Source: Limosilactobacillus secaliphilus
Lineage (GTDB): Bacteria > Bacillota > Bacilli > Lactobacillales > Lactobacillaceae
Assembly (NCBI RefSeq): GCF_001437055.1
Contig: NZ_JQBW01000004.1
Coordinates: 186,001-250,000, forward strand
Direction: 5' to 3'
DNA length: 64,000 nucleotides
Both the position numbers and the translations under genes were made by a program. Below, in pieces: positions 20,404 through 29,373 of the stretch. Numbering within the stretch: position 1 is the first letter of the stretch; every line of letters starts with the position of its first letter. The notes beneath the pieces are model-generated. The model saw only the letters and a list, made by a program, of their open reading frames with translations, was not told the DNA's origin and searched no databases.

Positions 20404-20700
20404 AATTTCAAATCACGGTACAAGAAACACGATGAAGGGGAAAGTAATCTTCCTGGTCAGTGCAAAGCGAGCCTATGTCAGTGTGAGTTAGGCCACGGTC
20501 AGAAAGATGAAAGTAGCCCCGGAGTGACTAGAACGACCATCCTGGAAGTTTTAGGCGGGTACGCCCGTTATAGCGCCACCGTATCTGATTTTTTCACGTA
20601 CGGATTGAGGCACTACCAGTGATGGTGGTGTAAATGAAGGTGGTAACACGCCCACGCGTCCTTTCTGAGCAATTAGCTCGGGAAGGACTTTTTTTGTACC
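20404..20700 (+). promoter_or_regulatory. T-box riboswitch controlling brnQ
   Basis: Stem I base GGGG (20437-20440) / CCCC (20517-20520); loop-E motif AGTA at 20443-20446; upper stem ATCTT/AAGAT and CTGGTC/GGTCAG; distal AGCGAGCC bulge. T-box core AAGGTGGTAACACG at 20637-20650. Terminator stem 20658-20670 / 20676-20688 followed by seven T. The 3' side of the specifier loop (20509-20516) reads GAAAGTAG: codon GTA (Val) or AGT (Ser) depending on register. Given the branched-chain transporter downstream, Val is more sensible, but I cannot settle it. Confidence 0.93.
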
Positions 20701-20746
20701 GTCGATGAGAATCAATTTTGAGCATTTATCAAAGGGGTTGACAATT

Positions 20747-22123
20747 ATGACTAACGAAAAATTGAACTTTAAGCGCACAATTATCATTGCTTCACTGATT
20801 TTCGGCATGCTGTTTGGTGCCGGCAACCTGATTTTCCCCGTTCACCTAGGTCAGATGGCTGGCGGTCACTGGCTAACCGCGAGTAGTGGCTTCCTGATTT
20901 CCGGAGTTTTAATTCCCTTAATGGCCCTGCTGGCAATTTGTATTACCCGGTCCAACGGTATTTATGACCTGGCCAAGCCAATTGGTCACTGGTACGCCTT
21001 GGCCTTCTTAATTTTAATCCACGCCACTCTGGGTCCACTCTTTGCGACCCCACGGACGGCCACTGTTCCTTACACTATTGGTATTGCACCACACTTGTCG
21101 GCCGCTCACAACACCATGGGACTTTTGATCTACTCAGCGCTGTTCTTTGCCATCACTTATTACTTTGCTGCCCGGCAAAACAAAATCACCAGCCTGATCG
21201 GTAAGTTGCTGAACCCAGCCTTTCTCTTGCTATTGTTCTGTTTATTCCTGATGGCTTTTTACCGGCCGCTAGGAGCTGCCAACGCAACTAACATCACCAC
21301 TCCTTACCTGCACAATGCCTTTACCAACGGTTTCCTGCAGGGATACAACACTATGGACGGCCTGGCCTCACTGGCTTTTGGGATCACCGTTATCACTGCC
21401 ATCCGCGCTTTCGGCCTGAAGAAGCCCAGCCATGTTGCCCTTGCCGCTGCTAAGAGTAGCTGCTTTGGTTTGGCCGGAATCGCTTTAATCTATCTCGGCC
21501 TGACCTGGTTAGGTGCTACCAGCCTTCACCACTACAGCCTCGCCGCAAACGGTGGCATCACCCTGGCGCAACTGGCCCACTACTACCTTGGAACGATAGG
21601 TGACGCACTTCTCGCCACTCTAGCGACCATCACTTGCATGACTTCGGCAATGGGCTTAGTAATTGCCTTCTCCCAAGACTTTCACCGCCGTTTCCCCCGT
21701 ATTTCCTACAAGACATTTCTTCGCTTCAACTGCTTATTGTCCTTCTTGGTTGCCAACTGCGGGCTGAACCAGATCATTGCCTGGTCAACGCCAGTATTGA
21801 TGTTCCTCTACCCCTTAGCCATCACCTTGATCATCTTGGGGATCACTTCGCCACTCTTCAACAACGATCCGTTGGTTTACCGGATCACCACTGGGCTGAC
21901 CCTGATCCCGGCCTTCTTCGACATGCTGAACGCTGCACCAGCGCCATTGAAGCAATTATCATTGATCCAAAGCCTGATCTCTTTTGCCCAGCACTACTTC
22001 CCATTCTTCAACAATGGCTTCGGCTGGCTGAGTTTTGGTATCTGCGGCATGTTGATCGGCTTCTCCTGTCACCTTTTTCAGCAACGGTCAACCGCTAACC
22101 GCTTAATCGAACGTGACAACTAA
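20747..22123 (+). CDS. brnQ: Branched-chain amino acid transporter BrnQ (LIVCS family)
   Basis: 458 aa from the ATG at 20747, with AAAGGGG nine bases upstream; an in-frame ATG at 20705 lies just after the terminator and lacks a site. About twelve membrane spans; the family hallmark LFGAGNLIFPVHLGQMAGGHW (residues about 24-44) is clear. It is a Na+- or H+-coupled importer of Leu, Ile and Val. It stands between two minus-strand operons and is controlled by the T-box in its leader, so it should be induced when the cognate tRNA is uncharged. Confidence 0.95.
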   Translation: MTNEKLNFKRTIIIASLIFGMLFGAGNLIFPVHLGQMAGGHWLTASSGFLISGVLIPLMALLAICITRSNGIYDLAKPIGHWYALAFLILIHATLGPLFATPRTATVPYTIGIAPHLSAAHNTMGLLIYSALFFAITYYFAARQNKITSLIGKLLNPAFLLLLFCLFLMAFYRPLGAANATNITTPYLHNAFTNGFLQGYNTMDGLASLAFGITVITAIRAFGLKKPSHVALAAAKSSCFGLAGIALIYLGLTWLGATSLHHYSLAANGGITLAQLAHYYLGTIGDALLATLATITCMTSAMGLVIAFSQDFHRRFPRISYKTFLRFNCLLSFLVANCGLNQIIAWSTPVLMFLYPLAITLIILGITSPLFNNDPLVYRITTGLTLIPAFFDMLNAAPAPLKQLSLIQSLISFAQHYFPFFNNGFGWLSFGICGMLIGFSCHLFQQRSTANRLIERDN

Positions 22124-22143
22124 CTATCAATGTACAAAAAAAT

Positions 22144-22184
22144 AGCTGCCAATATCTGGATACCCAGTATTGGCAGCTGTTTTG
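22144..22184. terminator. Bidirectional terminator after brnQ
   Basis: AGCTGCCAATA (22144-22154) / TATTGGCAGCT (22168-22178), A-run before and T-run after; it serves brnQ and the converging thioesterase transcript. Confidence 0.9.
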
Positions 22185-22199
22185 TTCTCTAATAATTGA

Positions 22200-22967
22200 T
22201 TAAATCTTTTGCCAATCAAAGCTGGCCGACGCATGCGTCTGACCGGCCACCTGAATGACGTGTTGACTGGTCATTTCATCAGCATCCGCATCAAACGGCG
22301 CAACCATGCTCGTGACCAAGGAATGTGGCCGCACCTCATGCCGGTAGTTCAGCCGAAAACCAGTCAGCCGGTGATCAGCGAGAAAGCCGGCCGGCAAAGC
22401 ATCTAACAGCCATTCAACATAGCGGGCGTTATTTACGTGACCATTGCTATCAATGTCGGCATAACGGGTTTGATAGTCCTTGCTCTGCCAACGGTCATCT
22501 ACTTCCACCTTGTCGGGCGACTTAGGCCGCGGCAAACGAATCGTCGCTTTTTGCTCATAAGGGGCCATGATTGCTTCCGGAATTGGCGTCATCTTCCGCT
22601 TCTTCAAGTCCATGAAGGTAAACATGCCACGGACGGTTGCCACTTGCTTGCCCGCCGCATTTTCCAGCCAGAAATCACGGACAACGAAAAAGCGGTTATA
22701 AGCGGCAATCTTGCAACCAACGGTAATATTCTCGCCATCCCGCGGCAATTCTCCGTTCAAGTGACCTTCATAGTCGAGGATCACCCAGCCAGCGCCAAAC
22801 TTTTGCGTGGCCTTCATGCCGGTGCCCAATGAATCATTTTGTTTTTCCGACGCTAAAATCATCAGCATCAGCATCATTTCAAGACTTAAGTGGCCAGTAT
22901 AGTCACAGTCAAAATAGGCGAGCTGATAATTCATCCGGTATTCTTTGAGGGTTTCTTTCTCTTCCAT
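22200..22967 (-). CDS. Acyl-ACP thioesterase
   Basis: 255 aa with two hotdog domains of the FatA/FatB-like bacterial acyl-ACP thioesterase family. N-terminal half YQLAYFDCDYTGHLSLEMMLMLM; second half TRYADIDSNGHVNNARYVEWLLDALP, where Asp/Asn/His form the expected active-site region. It hydrolyses acyl-ACP to free fatty acid and can tune membrane lipid chain length. It lies eight bases after rsmI and is last in the rsmI-side operon. Confidence 0.92.
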   Translation of the reverse strand: MEEKETLKEYRMNYQLAYFDCDYTGHLSLEMMLMLMILASEKQNDSLGTGMKATQKFGAGWVILDYEGHLNGELPRDGENITVGCKIAAYNRFFVVRDFWLENAAGKQVATVRGMFTFMDLKKRKMTPIPEAIMAPYEQKATIRLPRPKSPDKVEVDDRWQSKDYQTRYADIDSNGHVNNARYVEWLLDALPAGFLADHRLTGFRLNYRHEVRPHSLVTSMVAPFDADADEMTSQHVIQVAGQTHASASFDWQKI

Positions 22968-22975
22968 GTCTACTC

Positions 22976-23836
22976 CTAAAACTGATGGTATTGCTGATAG
23001 AGGACCTGCCGCTTGATCCCCAGGCGCTTGGCCACTACCTTGATGGCCTCATTCGTCGATAGGCCGTTCACAATTTCCTTTTCAATCTGCTCCCGTGGCG
23101 TGCCACTGGTTTCTGCAGCCGCCTTCTCTGGATGGTCGTTGCCGGCTACCAAGATCACGAATTCGCCCCGTGGTGCCTGTTGACTAACATGTTCCAGCAG
23201 TTCGCCAAGACTGCCGCGCGAAAACTCTTCGTAGCGCTTGGTCAATTCCCGTGCCAGGACGGCCGGCCGATCGCTACCAAACACTTCCACCATGCTCTGC
23301 AGGGTCTTCTTCAACCGGTGCGGTGCCTCATAGAAGATCAACGTCTCGGGATGGTTCTTCAGTTGATTCAACTCGGTCAACTGCTGCTGGTGCTTCCGGT
23401 CTAAAAAGCCATAGAAGTAAAAAGGCTGTGGTGCCAGGCCCGAAGCAATCAGTGCCGTTAAACCAGCATTGGCGCCTGGCAGCGGAATGACTGGAATCCC
23501 AGCTTTGACGGCGGCTGCAACCAGTTCCTTGCCGGGGTCCGAAATGGATGGCATCCCCGCATCGCTGCACTGAGCCATCACGGTGCCGGCTTGCAACTTT
23601 TCCAGCAGCTGCGGTACCCGCTGTGCTTTATTGTGTTCATGCAGTGAGATTGATTTGGTCTCAATACCAAAATGGTTCAGCAGCATCTGCGTATGACGGG
23701 TGTCTTCGGCGGCAATCAGGTCCACAGTTTTCAATACTTTGATTGCCCGCATCGTCATATCGTCCAGGTTGCCAATCGGTGTCGGCACCAGGTAGAGCTT
23801 GCCGCCTTTGGATTGGAAACTAGAGACTGTTTGCAT
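22976..23836 (-). CDS. rsmI: 16S rRNA (cytidine-1402-2'-O)-methyltransferase
   Basis: 286 aa from the ATG at 23836 with AAAAGGGGC upstream; an earlier in-frame start adds 12 codons inside yabA. Tetrapyrrole methylase fold with LYLVPTPIGNLDDMTMRA, AAEDTRHT, CSDAGMPSISDPG and the SAM-site PGANAGLTAL. It modifies C1402 in the ribosomal P-site. The start overlaps yabA by 17 bases, the usual yabA-rsmI order. Confidence 0.96.
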   Translation of the reverse strand: MQTVSSFQSKGGKLYLVPTPIGNLDDMTMRAIKVLKTVDLIAAEDTRHTQMLLNHFGIETKSISLHEHNKAQRVPQLLEKLQAGTVMAQCSDAGMPSISDPGKELVAAAVKAGIPVIPLPGANAGLTALIASGLAPQPFYFYGFLDRKHQQQLTELNQLKNHPETLIFYEAPHRLKKTLQSMVEVFGSDRPAVLARELTKRYEEFSRGSLGELLEHVSQQAPRGEFVILVAGNDHPEKAAAETSGTPREQIEKEIVNGLSTNEAIKVVAKRLGIKRQVLYQQYHQF

Positions 23837-24188
23837 GTGAATGCCCCTTTTCCTTTGGTTCGTGCCGGCCATAGATGGTTTCTAGGCAGAAAGTACAAGA
23901 TTCGTTCTTGCCCAACCGTTTGCCGTACATGTCGTTGCACACATGGAAGCCTTCTTGGTACAGCTTCTTTAAGATCTTTCGCGAATTAGACAGGCCCTCG
24001 TCGTTGTCCTTCTTCCCGGTTAATTGGGAGCGCAAATGCTCGTTTTCCATCGATAGTTTAACGTTTTCGGCCAACAGCTGACTGACTTGGTCGGACAGGG
24101 CATTGATGCTTTCCAAGAGGTCCTTGGTTTGCTTCGTGACGGTGCTAAACCGATCATAAATGCTTTCTTGATCACTTTTTTGAACCAT
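23820..24188 (-). CDS. yabA: DNA replication initiation control protein YabA
   Basis: 122 aa: an N-terminal coiled coil (about residues 10-58, leucine-heptad pattern) and a C-terminal zinc site GFHVCNDMYGKRLGKNESC with TFC following (His, three Cys). YabA restrains DnaA and binds DnaN to prevent over-initiation. It lies between holB and rsmI as in Bacillus. SD GAAAGGAG precedes the ATG. Confidence 0.96.
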   Translation of the reverse strand: MVQKSDQESIYDRFSTVTKQTKDLLESINALSDQVSQLLAENVKLSMENEHLRSQLTGKKDNDEGLSNSRKILKKLYQEGFHVCNDMYGKRLGKNESCTFCLETIYGRHEPKEKGHSHANSL

Positions 24189-24203
24189 GTGGAACTCCTT
24201 TCA

Positions 24204-25202
24204 TCACAAATGCGCAGTTTCTTTCAAGATCCGCAGTGTTTCCTGCTCAGCAACATTTTGGAAACTGATATTCTGATCCAACAACTTGCGGCTGGTCAAC
24301 GCGATGTGGCTGGCCGCCAATACTTGATCCACCGACAACTGACGCAAAGCCGCCTGCAGAGTGGATTGATAGTGTTGATAATAAAGACGGCCATCCGCGT
24401 GTGACGCAATGACCAGCGCATCCCGCCAGATTAAAGACATCAGGTCCAGGCACGTGGCTTCGCGGTCATGACCGGATACTAAGGGGACAAAACTCTCCTG
24501 GATATCCACAAAACTTTCCAGGTTACCCGTTGCCGTCTCCTTAAACCAACGGACAATATTGGCCACCACCTGTTTCAACCAGTCATCCTGCATCCAGGAT
24601 TGTGCTTCCGTGACCGAGTCAGTTAGGCCAGTGACGATCGGCTGCAACTCCTGGGGAACGCCAGCTGTCGTCAATTGCTGGGCCAGCGAATCCGGACTCA
24701 GTGGCTGCATTTCCACAATCTGGGTTCGTGACTGAATGGTCGGCAACACCGCATTCTTGTTATTCGAGAGCATGAAAATATAGATGCCCGGCCCTGGTTC
24801 TTCAATAAACTTCAACAGGCTGTTCGCCGCCCCGGTGGTCAGCTTGTCGGCATCTTCAATGATGAAGACCTTGCGCTGGCCTTCCATGCCGGACTTGGTG
24901 AACTCAGCCTTCAAGTGACGAACTTGATCCACCTTGATCTGCCGACCCTCTGCTTTGGCCACCACCACGTCGGGATGGTTGCCGCTCAAGACCCGCTGAC
25001 ACTCGGGACAAGTCAGGTCCGGGCGACCATCAGTGACGTGGCGACAGAACAGCATCAAAGTCAGCCATTGTGCCAACTCCTGCTTACCCGCACCATCGGG
25101 CCCCACCAGCAGATAGGCGTGCGCCAGTTCATGATGAGCAATCACCTGCTGGAAACGGTGCAGAATGGTTGGTTGTAATTTTTCTGCCTTCAATTCCGGC
25201 AA
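24204..25202 (-). CDS. holB: DNA polymerase III subunit delta'
   Basis: 332 aa AAA+ clamp-loader subunit. Modified Walker A LLVGPDGAGKQEL (about 31-43), a Cys4 zinc site (CRH ... CPEC), VFIIEDADKLTTGAANSLLKFIEEP, and sensor-1 region LPTIQSRTQIVE. The start appears to be TTG (25202), with GGAG about ten bases upstream; no ATG fits better. It works with DnaX, encoded in the same gene run. Confidence 0.94.
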   Translation of the reverse strand: MPELKAEKLQPTILHRFQQVIAHHELAHAYLLVGPDGAGKQELAQWLTLMLFCRHVTDGRPDLTCPECQRVLSGNHPDVVVAKAEGRQIKVDQVRHLKAEFTKSGMEGQRKVFIIEDADKLTTGAANSLLKFIEEPGPGIYIFMLSNNKNAVLPTIQSRTQIVEMQPLSPDSLAQQLTTAGVPQELQPIVTGLTDSVTEAQSWMQDDWLKQVVANIVRWFKETATGNLESFVDIQESFVPLVSGHDREATCLDLMSLIWRDALVIASHADGRLYYQHYQSTLQAALRQLSVDQVLAASHIALTSRKLLDQNISFQNVAEQETLRILKETAHL

Positions 25203-25218
25203 GGCTGGTCACTCCTAA

Positions 25219-25542
25219 CTAGAAATGGAACATTGAATCAACGGGTAGGACAAAGACGGTTGCACCGCCAACTTGCACATTAACGGGCATGGAGTTGGCA
25301 GCATTATCAATGTATGCCGACGGGGTCATGAACTGCTCACGCGTCTTGGCATGCTTCTTGATCACCGCCAACACATCATCGACCTGCTCGTCTTTGACCA
25401 CAATCATGAAAGTTGAGTTCTTTGACTGCAGAAAGCTCCCCGTGGTGGATAGTTGGGTCGCCCCGAAATGCGCCTTCGCGAGGGCAATCCGCAAATGGTT
25501 ACTGTCCTTGTTCTGCACAACTGCGATAATCATTTTCATCAT
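25219..25542 (-). CDS. darA: c-di-AMP receptor protein (PII-like DarA/PstA, YaaQ family)
   Basis: 107 aa PII-like trimeric protein. MKMIIAVVQNKDSNHLRIAL, TTGSFLQSKNSTFMIVV and the C-terminal VGGATVFVLPVDSMFHF match the DarA/PstA family, which binds c-di-AMP; the downstream effector is unknown in most species. Located between tmk and holB as in Bacillus. GGAGG lies six bases before the first ATG. The presence of KimA, a c-di-AMP target, elsewhere in the window suggests that the second messenger is used here. Confidence 0.93.
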   Translation of the reverse strand: MMKMIIAVVQNKDSNHLRIALAKAHFGATQLSTTGSFLQSKNSTFMIVVKDEQVDDVLAVIKKHAKTREQFMTPSAYIDNAANSMPVNVQVGGATVFVLPVDSMFHF

Positions 25543-25563
25543 TCATAACCTCCAGTTATTTGC

Positions 25564-26208
25564 CTAAGCTAAGAGCGATGGGAAACGAGAGTGGATCAGC
25601 TGCTTGACCTCTTGGATAACCGTGGCCAGATCCACATCGGCGTCCACGACCACAATCCGGTGGGGATGGCGTTTAGCCAGGGTCAGAAAGGCCTGACGCA
25701 CCCGGCGATGAAAGGCCAGCTTTTCCCGATCCAAACGGTTAACCTGGTCGGACCGGTGCTGGGCAATCCGCTTCAGCCCCACTTCAGACGGCACATCCAG
25801 ATAGACCGTCAGTTCAGGCAGCAGGTCATGGATGGCAAACTCGTTCAACTCCCAGATGTCGTCAATACCCAAGTGACGGCCGCCACCCTGGTAAGCGACG
25901 GAACTGTCCACATAACGGTCGCTCAAAACCACCTTGCCCGCACGTAAAGCCGGTTCAATGTCTTCAACCACATGCTGACGACGGGCTGCTGCGAAAAGCA
26001 ACGCCTCCGTTCGCGGATCCATGTTCGTGTTTTGATCATCAAACAATACATCGCGGATCTGTTCAGCAATCCGGTCACCACCGGGCTCCCGGGTTAAGAG
26101 CACCTGGTCCTCGCCCAACTGCTCGCTCAAAGCTTGATTGACTGCCTTGAGGACGCTGGTTTTGCCTGCGCCATCTGGTCCTTCAAACGAAATAAAAATT
26201 CCCTTCAT
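25564..26208 (-). CDS. tmk: Thymidylate kinase
   Basis: About 214 aa. P-loop FEGPDGAGKTSVLKAV (residues 8-23), the DR(Y/F) motif VVLSDRYVDSSVAYQGGGR and a lid with RLDREKL. It phosphorylates dTMP to dTDP. The ATG at 26217 directly follows the yaaL stop without room for a ribosome site; the ATG at 26208 has AGGA eight bases upstream and starts with the usual KGIFISFEG, so I use it. Confidence 0.96.
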   Translation of the reverse strand: MKGIFISFEGPDGAGKTSVLKAVNQALSEQLGEDQVLLTREPGGDRIAEQIRDVLFDDQNTNMDPRTEALLFAAARRQHVVEDIEPALRAGKVVLSDRYVDSSVAYQGGGRHLGIDDIWELNEFAIHDLLPELTVYLDVPSEVGLKRIAQHRSDQVNRLDREKLAFHRRVRQAFLTLAKRHPHRIVVVDADVDLATVIQEVKQLIHSRFPSLLA

Positions 26209-26219
26209 CCTGCTCATCC

Positions 26220-26468
26220 TTACTGTTGAATCACGAGGTCGCTCAGATAACCATGCAGCTTACGGGCCCGCGCCTTCTTGTAGAGATAGAGATACTTCTT
26301 CTCTTGTAGCTTGGTGCGGTCCGCCAGCTCGGTGTTGACGTGGCTTTCATAGACGGCCTTCTCGGTTTCTTTAGCATGGTCCCAACTGTGCTTGGTTTCA
26401 TAGATCAACTGCAGCAGGTTGTGGTTGCCAATCTTGGCCATCCGGTGCTGATCACGTTTGAATAACAT
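26220..26468 (-). CDS. YaaL family protein (DUF2508)
   Basis: 82 aa, charged and mostly helical: MLFKRDQHRMAKIGNHNLLQLI, ending KARARKLHGYLSDLVIQQ. Size and position (between recR and tmk) match YaaL/DUF2508 of Bacillus, whose function is not known. It begins three bases after recR and its stop overlaps the ribosome site of tmk, so it is co-translated with its neighbours. Confidence 0.88.
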   Translation of the reverse strand: MLFKRDQHRMAKIGNHNLLQLIYETKHSWDHAKETEKAVYESHVNTELADRTKLQEKKYLYLYKKARARKLHGYLSDLVIQQ

Positions 26469-26471
26469 TTG

Positions 26472-27071
26472 CTACATCTCCGTTCGTCCTTCAACCGCCT
26501 TAAACAGGGTCACTTCATCCGTATAGTCGATGTCGGCGCCTGCAGACAAACCGTGAGCCAACCGAGTGACTTTGATCCCGGCCGGCTTGATCAGTTTTGC
26601 CAAATACTGGGCGGTCGTTTCACCATCAACAGAAGCGTTAGTGGCAATGATGACTTCCTTGACCTCGTCATGCTTCTTCAGCCGCTCTAACAGGCTGGGA
26701 ACGTTGATATCCATCGGCCCGGTTCCGGCACTGGGTGAGATGGTGCCATGCAAAACATGGTAGAGACCGTGGTACTCGTTCATCCGCTCCATCGCCATCA
26801 CATCGCGGGAGTGTTCCACCACAATGATCTTGCTCTGGTCACGCGACTTGTCTTGGCAGATCGGACATGGATCATCTTCCGTGATGTTGCCACAAATACT
26901 GCAATAGTGCAGGTCCGATTTAACCGCGGTGAGCGCACTGGCGAAGTCCTTAACATCGTCTTCATCCATTCCCAGGGTATAGAAAGCCAGGCGGGTAGCG
27001 GTCTTTTCACCGATCCCCGGCAGCTTCATGTAGCTGGCAATTAATTTTGCAATCGGTTCTGGATATTGCAT
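26472..27071 (-). CDS. recR: Recombination mediator RecR
   Basis: 199 aa. Helix-hairpin-helix [18 protein letters not shown] (residues 16-33), Cys4 zinc finger [16 protein letters not shown] (about 57-72), Toprim domain [15 protein letters not shown] and the C-terminal Walker-like [19 protein letters not shown]. It works with RecO and RecF in gap repair. The order recR-ebfC-dnaX is standard. Confidence 0.97.
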   Translation of the reverse strand: MQYPEPIAKLIASYMKLPGIGEKTATRLAFYTLGMDEDDVKDFASALTAVKSDLHYCSICGNITEDDPCPICQDKSRDQSKIIVVEHSRDVMAMERMNEYHGLYHVLHGTISPSAGTGPMDINVPSLLERLKKHDEVKEVIIATNASVDGETTAQYLAKLIKPAGIKVTRLAHGLSAGADIDYTDEVTLFKAVEGRTEM

Positions 27072-27086
27072 GGCGTCACCTGCCGA

Positions 27087-27401
27087 TTAGAGGCCCAAGC
27101 CCTTGGTGTACTTGCCCATCTTCTGCTTCGTGGCGTCATCGACCTGCTTCATGCCGTCGTTAACAGCCGTTAAGATCAGATCTGTCAGCATGTCGATGTC
27201 GTCAGGGTCAACTGCTTCCTTCTTGATTTGCAGGTCCAATAACTTCTTTTCCCCGTTCATCTTGACGGTGACCATGTCATCAGGCGCCTTGCCAACAAAC
27301 TCCTGCTGGGCCAGATCCTGTTGCTCAGCCATCATTTGCTTCTGCATCTTCTGTGCCTGTTTCATCATTTGTTGCATGTTCATGCCGTTCATTCCACGCA
27401 T
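27087..27401 (-). CDS. Nucleoid-associated protein YbaB/EbfC family
   Basis: 104 aa with a Met/Gln-rich N-terminal helix ([19 protein letters not shown]) and the conserved core [25 protein letters not shown]. It forms a tweezer-like dimer that binds DNA. It lies 27 bases after dnaX and 15 before recR. SD AAAGGATG lies upstream of the ATG. Confidence 0.95.
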   Translation of the reverse strand: MRGMNGMNMQQMMKQAQKMQKQMMAEQQDLAQQEFVGKAPDDMVTVKMNGEKKLLDLQIKKEAVDPDDIDMLTDLILTAVNDGMKQVDDATKQKMGKYTKGLGL

Positions 27402-27428
27402 TGTTTGTTCATCCTTTCAATCTTCAAC

Positions 27429-29165
27429 TTAATCGTCTTTAATCTCTACCTGACTGGTGCCAAATAGCTTTTTGGCCGTTTGCGAAATCTTCGTCTTTTC
27501 CGGATCGGCCGCTTTAGGTGCAGCTTCGGGGGCTTTTGCTTGCCCGGCCTTCTTTGCGCCCTTTTGATAATAACCTCGTTTGGCCAAAAAATCATGCCGA
27601 ATCTGGGGCCATTTTGCTGTTGGGACAAATGACACTTTCCGTTCATCGCCGGCTACCTGCTGGATCGCCTGCTGGACATTTTCCGCCAAGCTGCCGAATG
27701 TCGCCCGTTTGAGCAGGAAGTTGTTATCAAAGGCCACTACAACACCTTCTGGACTGGCTGCAACCGGTGAGGACAAGGTGATCAATGACTTGTGTGCCGG
27801 GTCCATCACATTGAGGATGTCGGTCCACATGTTTTTCAAGTTCACCAAATCCTGCTTAGTAGCATTGTCTAATACCTGGTAAATTTTTTCCAGGTTAATG
27901 CGCACATGCTGATGGGCTGGCGCAGTGGCGGTCCGCTTAACGGTAGCTTTCGTCTTTTGTACCGGTTGACTGGCTTGATTCTTGAGGTCGGCCAACTGTT
28001 TTTGCAAGGACTGGATCTCCGTTTGCAATTGCTTAACTTCTGCACTCGTGGCTCCATCGGCTGCTGCTTCATTACCTGCATCCTGAATCTGACACAGGCG
28101 AATGGTCATGACTTCCAGGTAAACATCCGGGTGGGTGGTAAACCGCATCTCGTCCTGAATTTCGTTCAACGTGTCAATCATCTGGTAAAGGGTCTTCGTC
28201 GATGCGGCTTGGGCCAACTGCTTAAAGTCATCCTCTGACAAGCCGGTCGCCAGCACGTTAATCAACTTAGGCGACTCTTGGTAGAGCAGGACGTCACGGA
28301 TGAAGGAAATCAGGTCTTCGATGAAGCGCTGACCATCCTTACCCTCGTCCAGGATCTGGTCCATCGTGTGCAAAGCGCTCGCTGCGTCATGACCTGCTAC
28401 TTGCAGGAAGTACGATTTCTGCAGCTGCTTGGTCACACTGCCGGTCACCAGCAGAGCATCCTCAAGTTTGACGTGGTCGCTGCTGAATGACAACACCTGG
28501 TCCAGGATACTCAAGGCATCACGCATCCCACCTTCTGCGGCGTTGGCAATCACCCAGAGGGCCTTCTCTTCGTACTGATCCTTTTCGGCATCCAAAATGT
28601 ACTTCATCCGGTCAACCATGTCCTGGGCGGTAATCCGCCGAAAGTCGAAGCGCTGAACCCGGCTAATGATCGTCAATGGGATCTTGTGCGGCTCAGTGGT
28701 GGCCAAAATGAAGATGACATTTGCCGGTGGCTCTTCCAGTGTCTTCAGCAAGGCGTTAAACGCACCCGTCGACAACATGTGAACTTCGTCGATGATGTAA
28801 ACCTTGTAGTCAGCCTGGGTCGGCGCATACTTTGCCTTGTCGCGGATGTCTCTGATTTCTTCGACCCCGTTGTTGGAGGCGGCATCGATTTCAATCACGT
28901 CATTTAACTGGCCATTGGTGATCGCCTTGCAGGTTTCACATTTATTGCAGGGCTCACCGTCCTCTCTATGGTGACAGTTGACCGCCTTGGCAAAGATCTT
29001 GGCCGCCGACGTCTTACCAGTCCCCCGCGGACCGGCAAACAGGTAAGCGTGACTGATCTGTTGATTCACGATGGCATTCTTCAGTGTCTTCACGATCACT
29101 TGCTGGCCGACCACTTCGTCAAAACGCTGCGGCCGCCAAACCCGGTATAATGCTTGATAGCTCAC
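27429..29165 (-). CDS. dnaX: DNA polymerase III subunits gamma/tau
   Basis: 578 aa from a GTG at 29165 with AGGAGGG six bases upstream, giving the expected SYQALYRVWRPQRFDEVVGQ start. The open frame continues upstream for 51 codons, but that stretch crosses the SRP RNA and its terminator and is not coding. Walker A FAGPRGTGKTSAAKIF, a Cys4 zinc finger (CHHREDGEPCNKCETC), IIDEVHMLS and SRVQRFDFRRI are present. The C-terminal 200 residues (Ala/Lys-rich linker, then tau-like domain) bind DnaB/DnaE. I see no obvious A-run frameshift site for a separate gamma. Confidence 0.96.
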   Translation of the reverse strand: MSYQALYRVWRPQRFDEVVGQQVIVKTLKNAIVNQQISHAYLFAGPRGTGKTSAAKIFAKAVNCHHREDGEPCNKCETCKAITNGQLNDVIEIDAASNNGVEEIRDIRDKAKYAPTQADYKVYIIDEVHMLSTGAFNALLKTLEEPPANVIFILATTEPHKIPLTIISRVQRFDFRRITAQDMVDRMKYILDAEKDQYEEKALWVIANAAEGGMRDALSILDQVLSFSSDHVKLEDALLVTGSVTKQLQKSYFLQVAGHDAASALHTMDQILDEGKDGQRFIEDLISFIRDVLLYQESPKLINVLATGLSEDDFKQLAQAASTKTLYQMIDTLNEIQDEMRFTTHPDVYLEVMTIRLCQIQDAGNEAAADGATSAEVKQLQTEIQSLQKQLADLKNQASQPVQKTKATVKRTATAPAHQHVRINLEKIYQVLDNATKQDLVNLKNMWTDILNVMDPAHKSLITLSSPVAASPEGVVVAFDNNFLLKRATFGSLAENVQQAIQQVAGDERKVSFVPTAKWPQIRHDFLAKRGYYQKGAKKAGQAKAPEAAPKAADPEKTKISQTAKKLFGTSQVEIKDD

Positions 29166-29189
29166 TTTTGGCCCTCCTGAATCATTTTT

Positions 29190-29231
29190 AGTAAATAAGG
29201 CTGGTGAAATAACAATGTATTCACCAGCCTT
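29190..29231 (-). terminator. Terminator of SRP RNA
   Basis: AAGGCTGGTGAA (29197-29208) / TTCACCAGCCTT (29220-29231), followed on the minus strand by ATTTAC. It lies between the RNA gene and dnaX, so some read-through may feed dnaX. Confidence 0.8.
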
Positions 29232-29247
29232 ACGGTTAATTTCTCTC

Positions 29248-29335
29248 AAACTTAGGACACAAGATGCATCAGACTTAGTGCTGCTTCCTTCCGGACCTGA
29301 CACGGTTCGTGAGCGCACCCTTGTCCTAAGGGCTT
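29248..29335 (-). ncRNA. ffs: Signal recognition particle RNA (small bacterial type)
   Basis: On the minus strand the universally conserved helix-8 core GTCAGGTCCGGAAGGAAGCA is present. The ends close with TGTCCTAAG (29322-29330) / CTTAGGACA (29251-29259). The length of about 85 bases fits the short SRP RNA without an Alu domain. The position between tadA and dnaX is the same as in Bacillus. With Ffh it targets membrane proteins to FtsY and the Sec translocon. Exact ends are estimated from the closing stem. Confidence 0.93.
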
Positions 29336-29373
29336 TCGCCGAAAATTATTCTACACTATTTAAGTCCAGAAAG

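Noticed and set aside
20302-20622. 106-aa open frame upstream of brnQ
   Set aside because: It lies within the T-box leader, where stem I and the antiterminator explain the sequence; no family match.
29166-29318. 51-codon N-terminal extension of DnaX
   Set aside because: It crosses the SRP RNA and its terminator; the GTG at 29165 has a strong ribosome site and gives the family-standard start.
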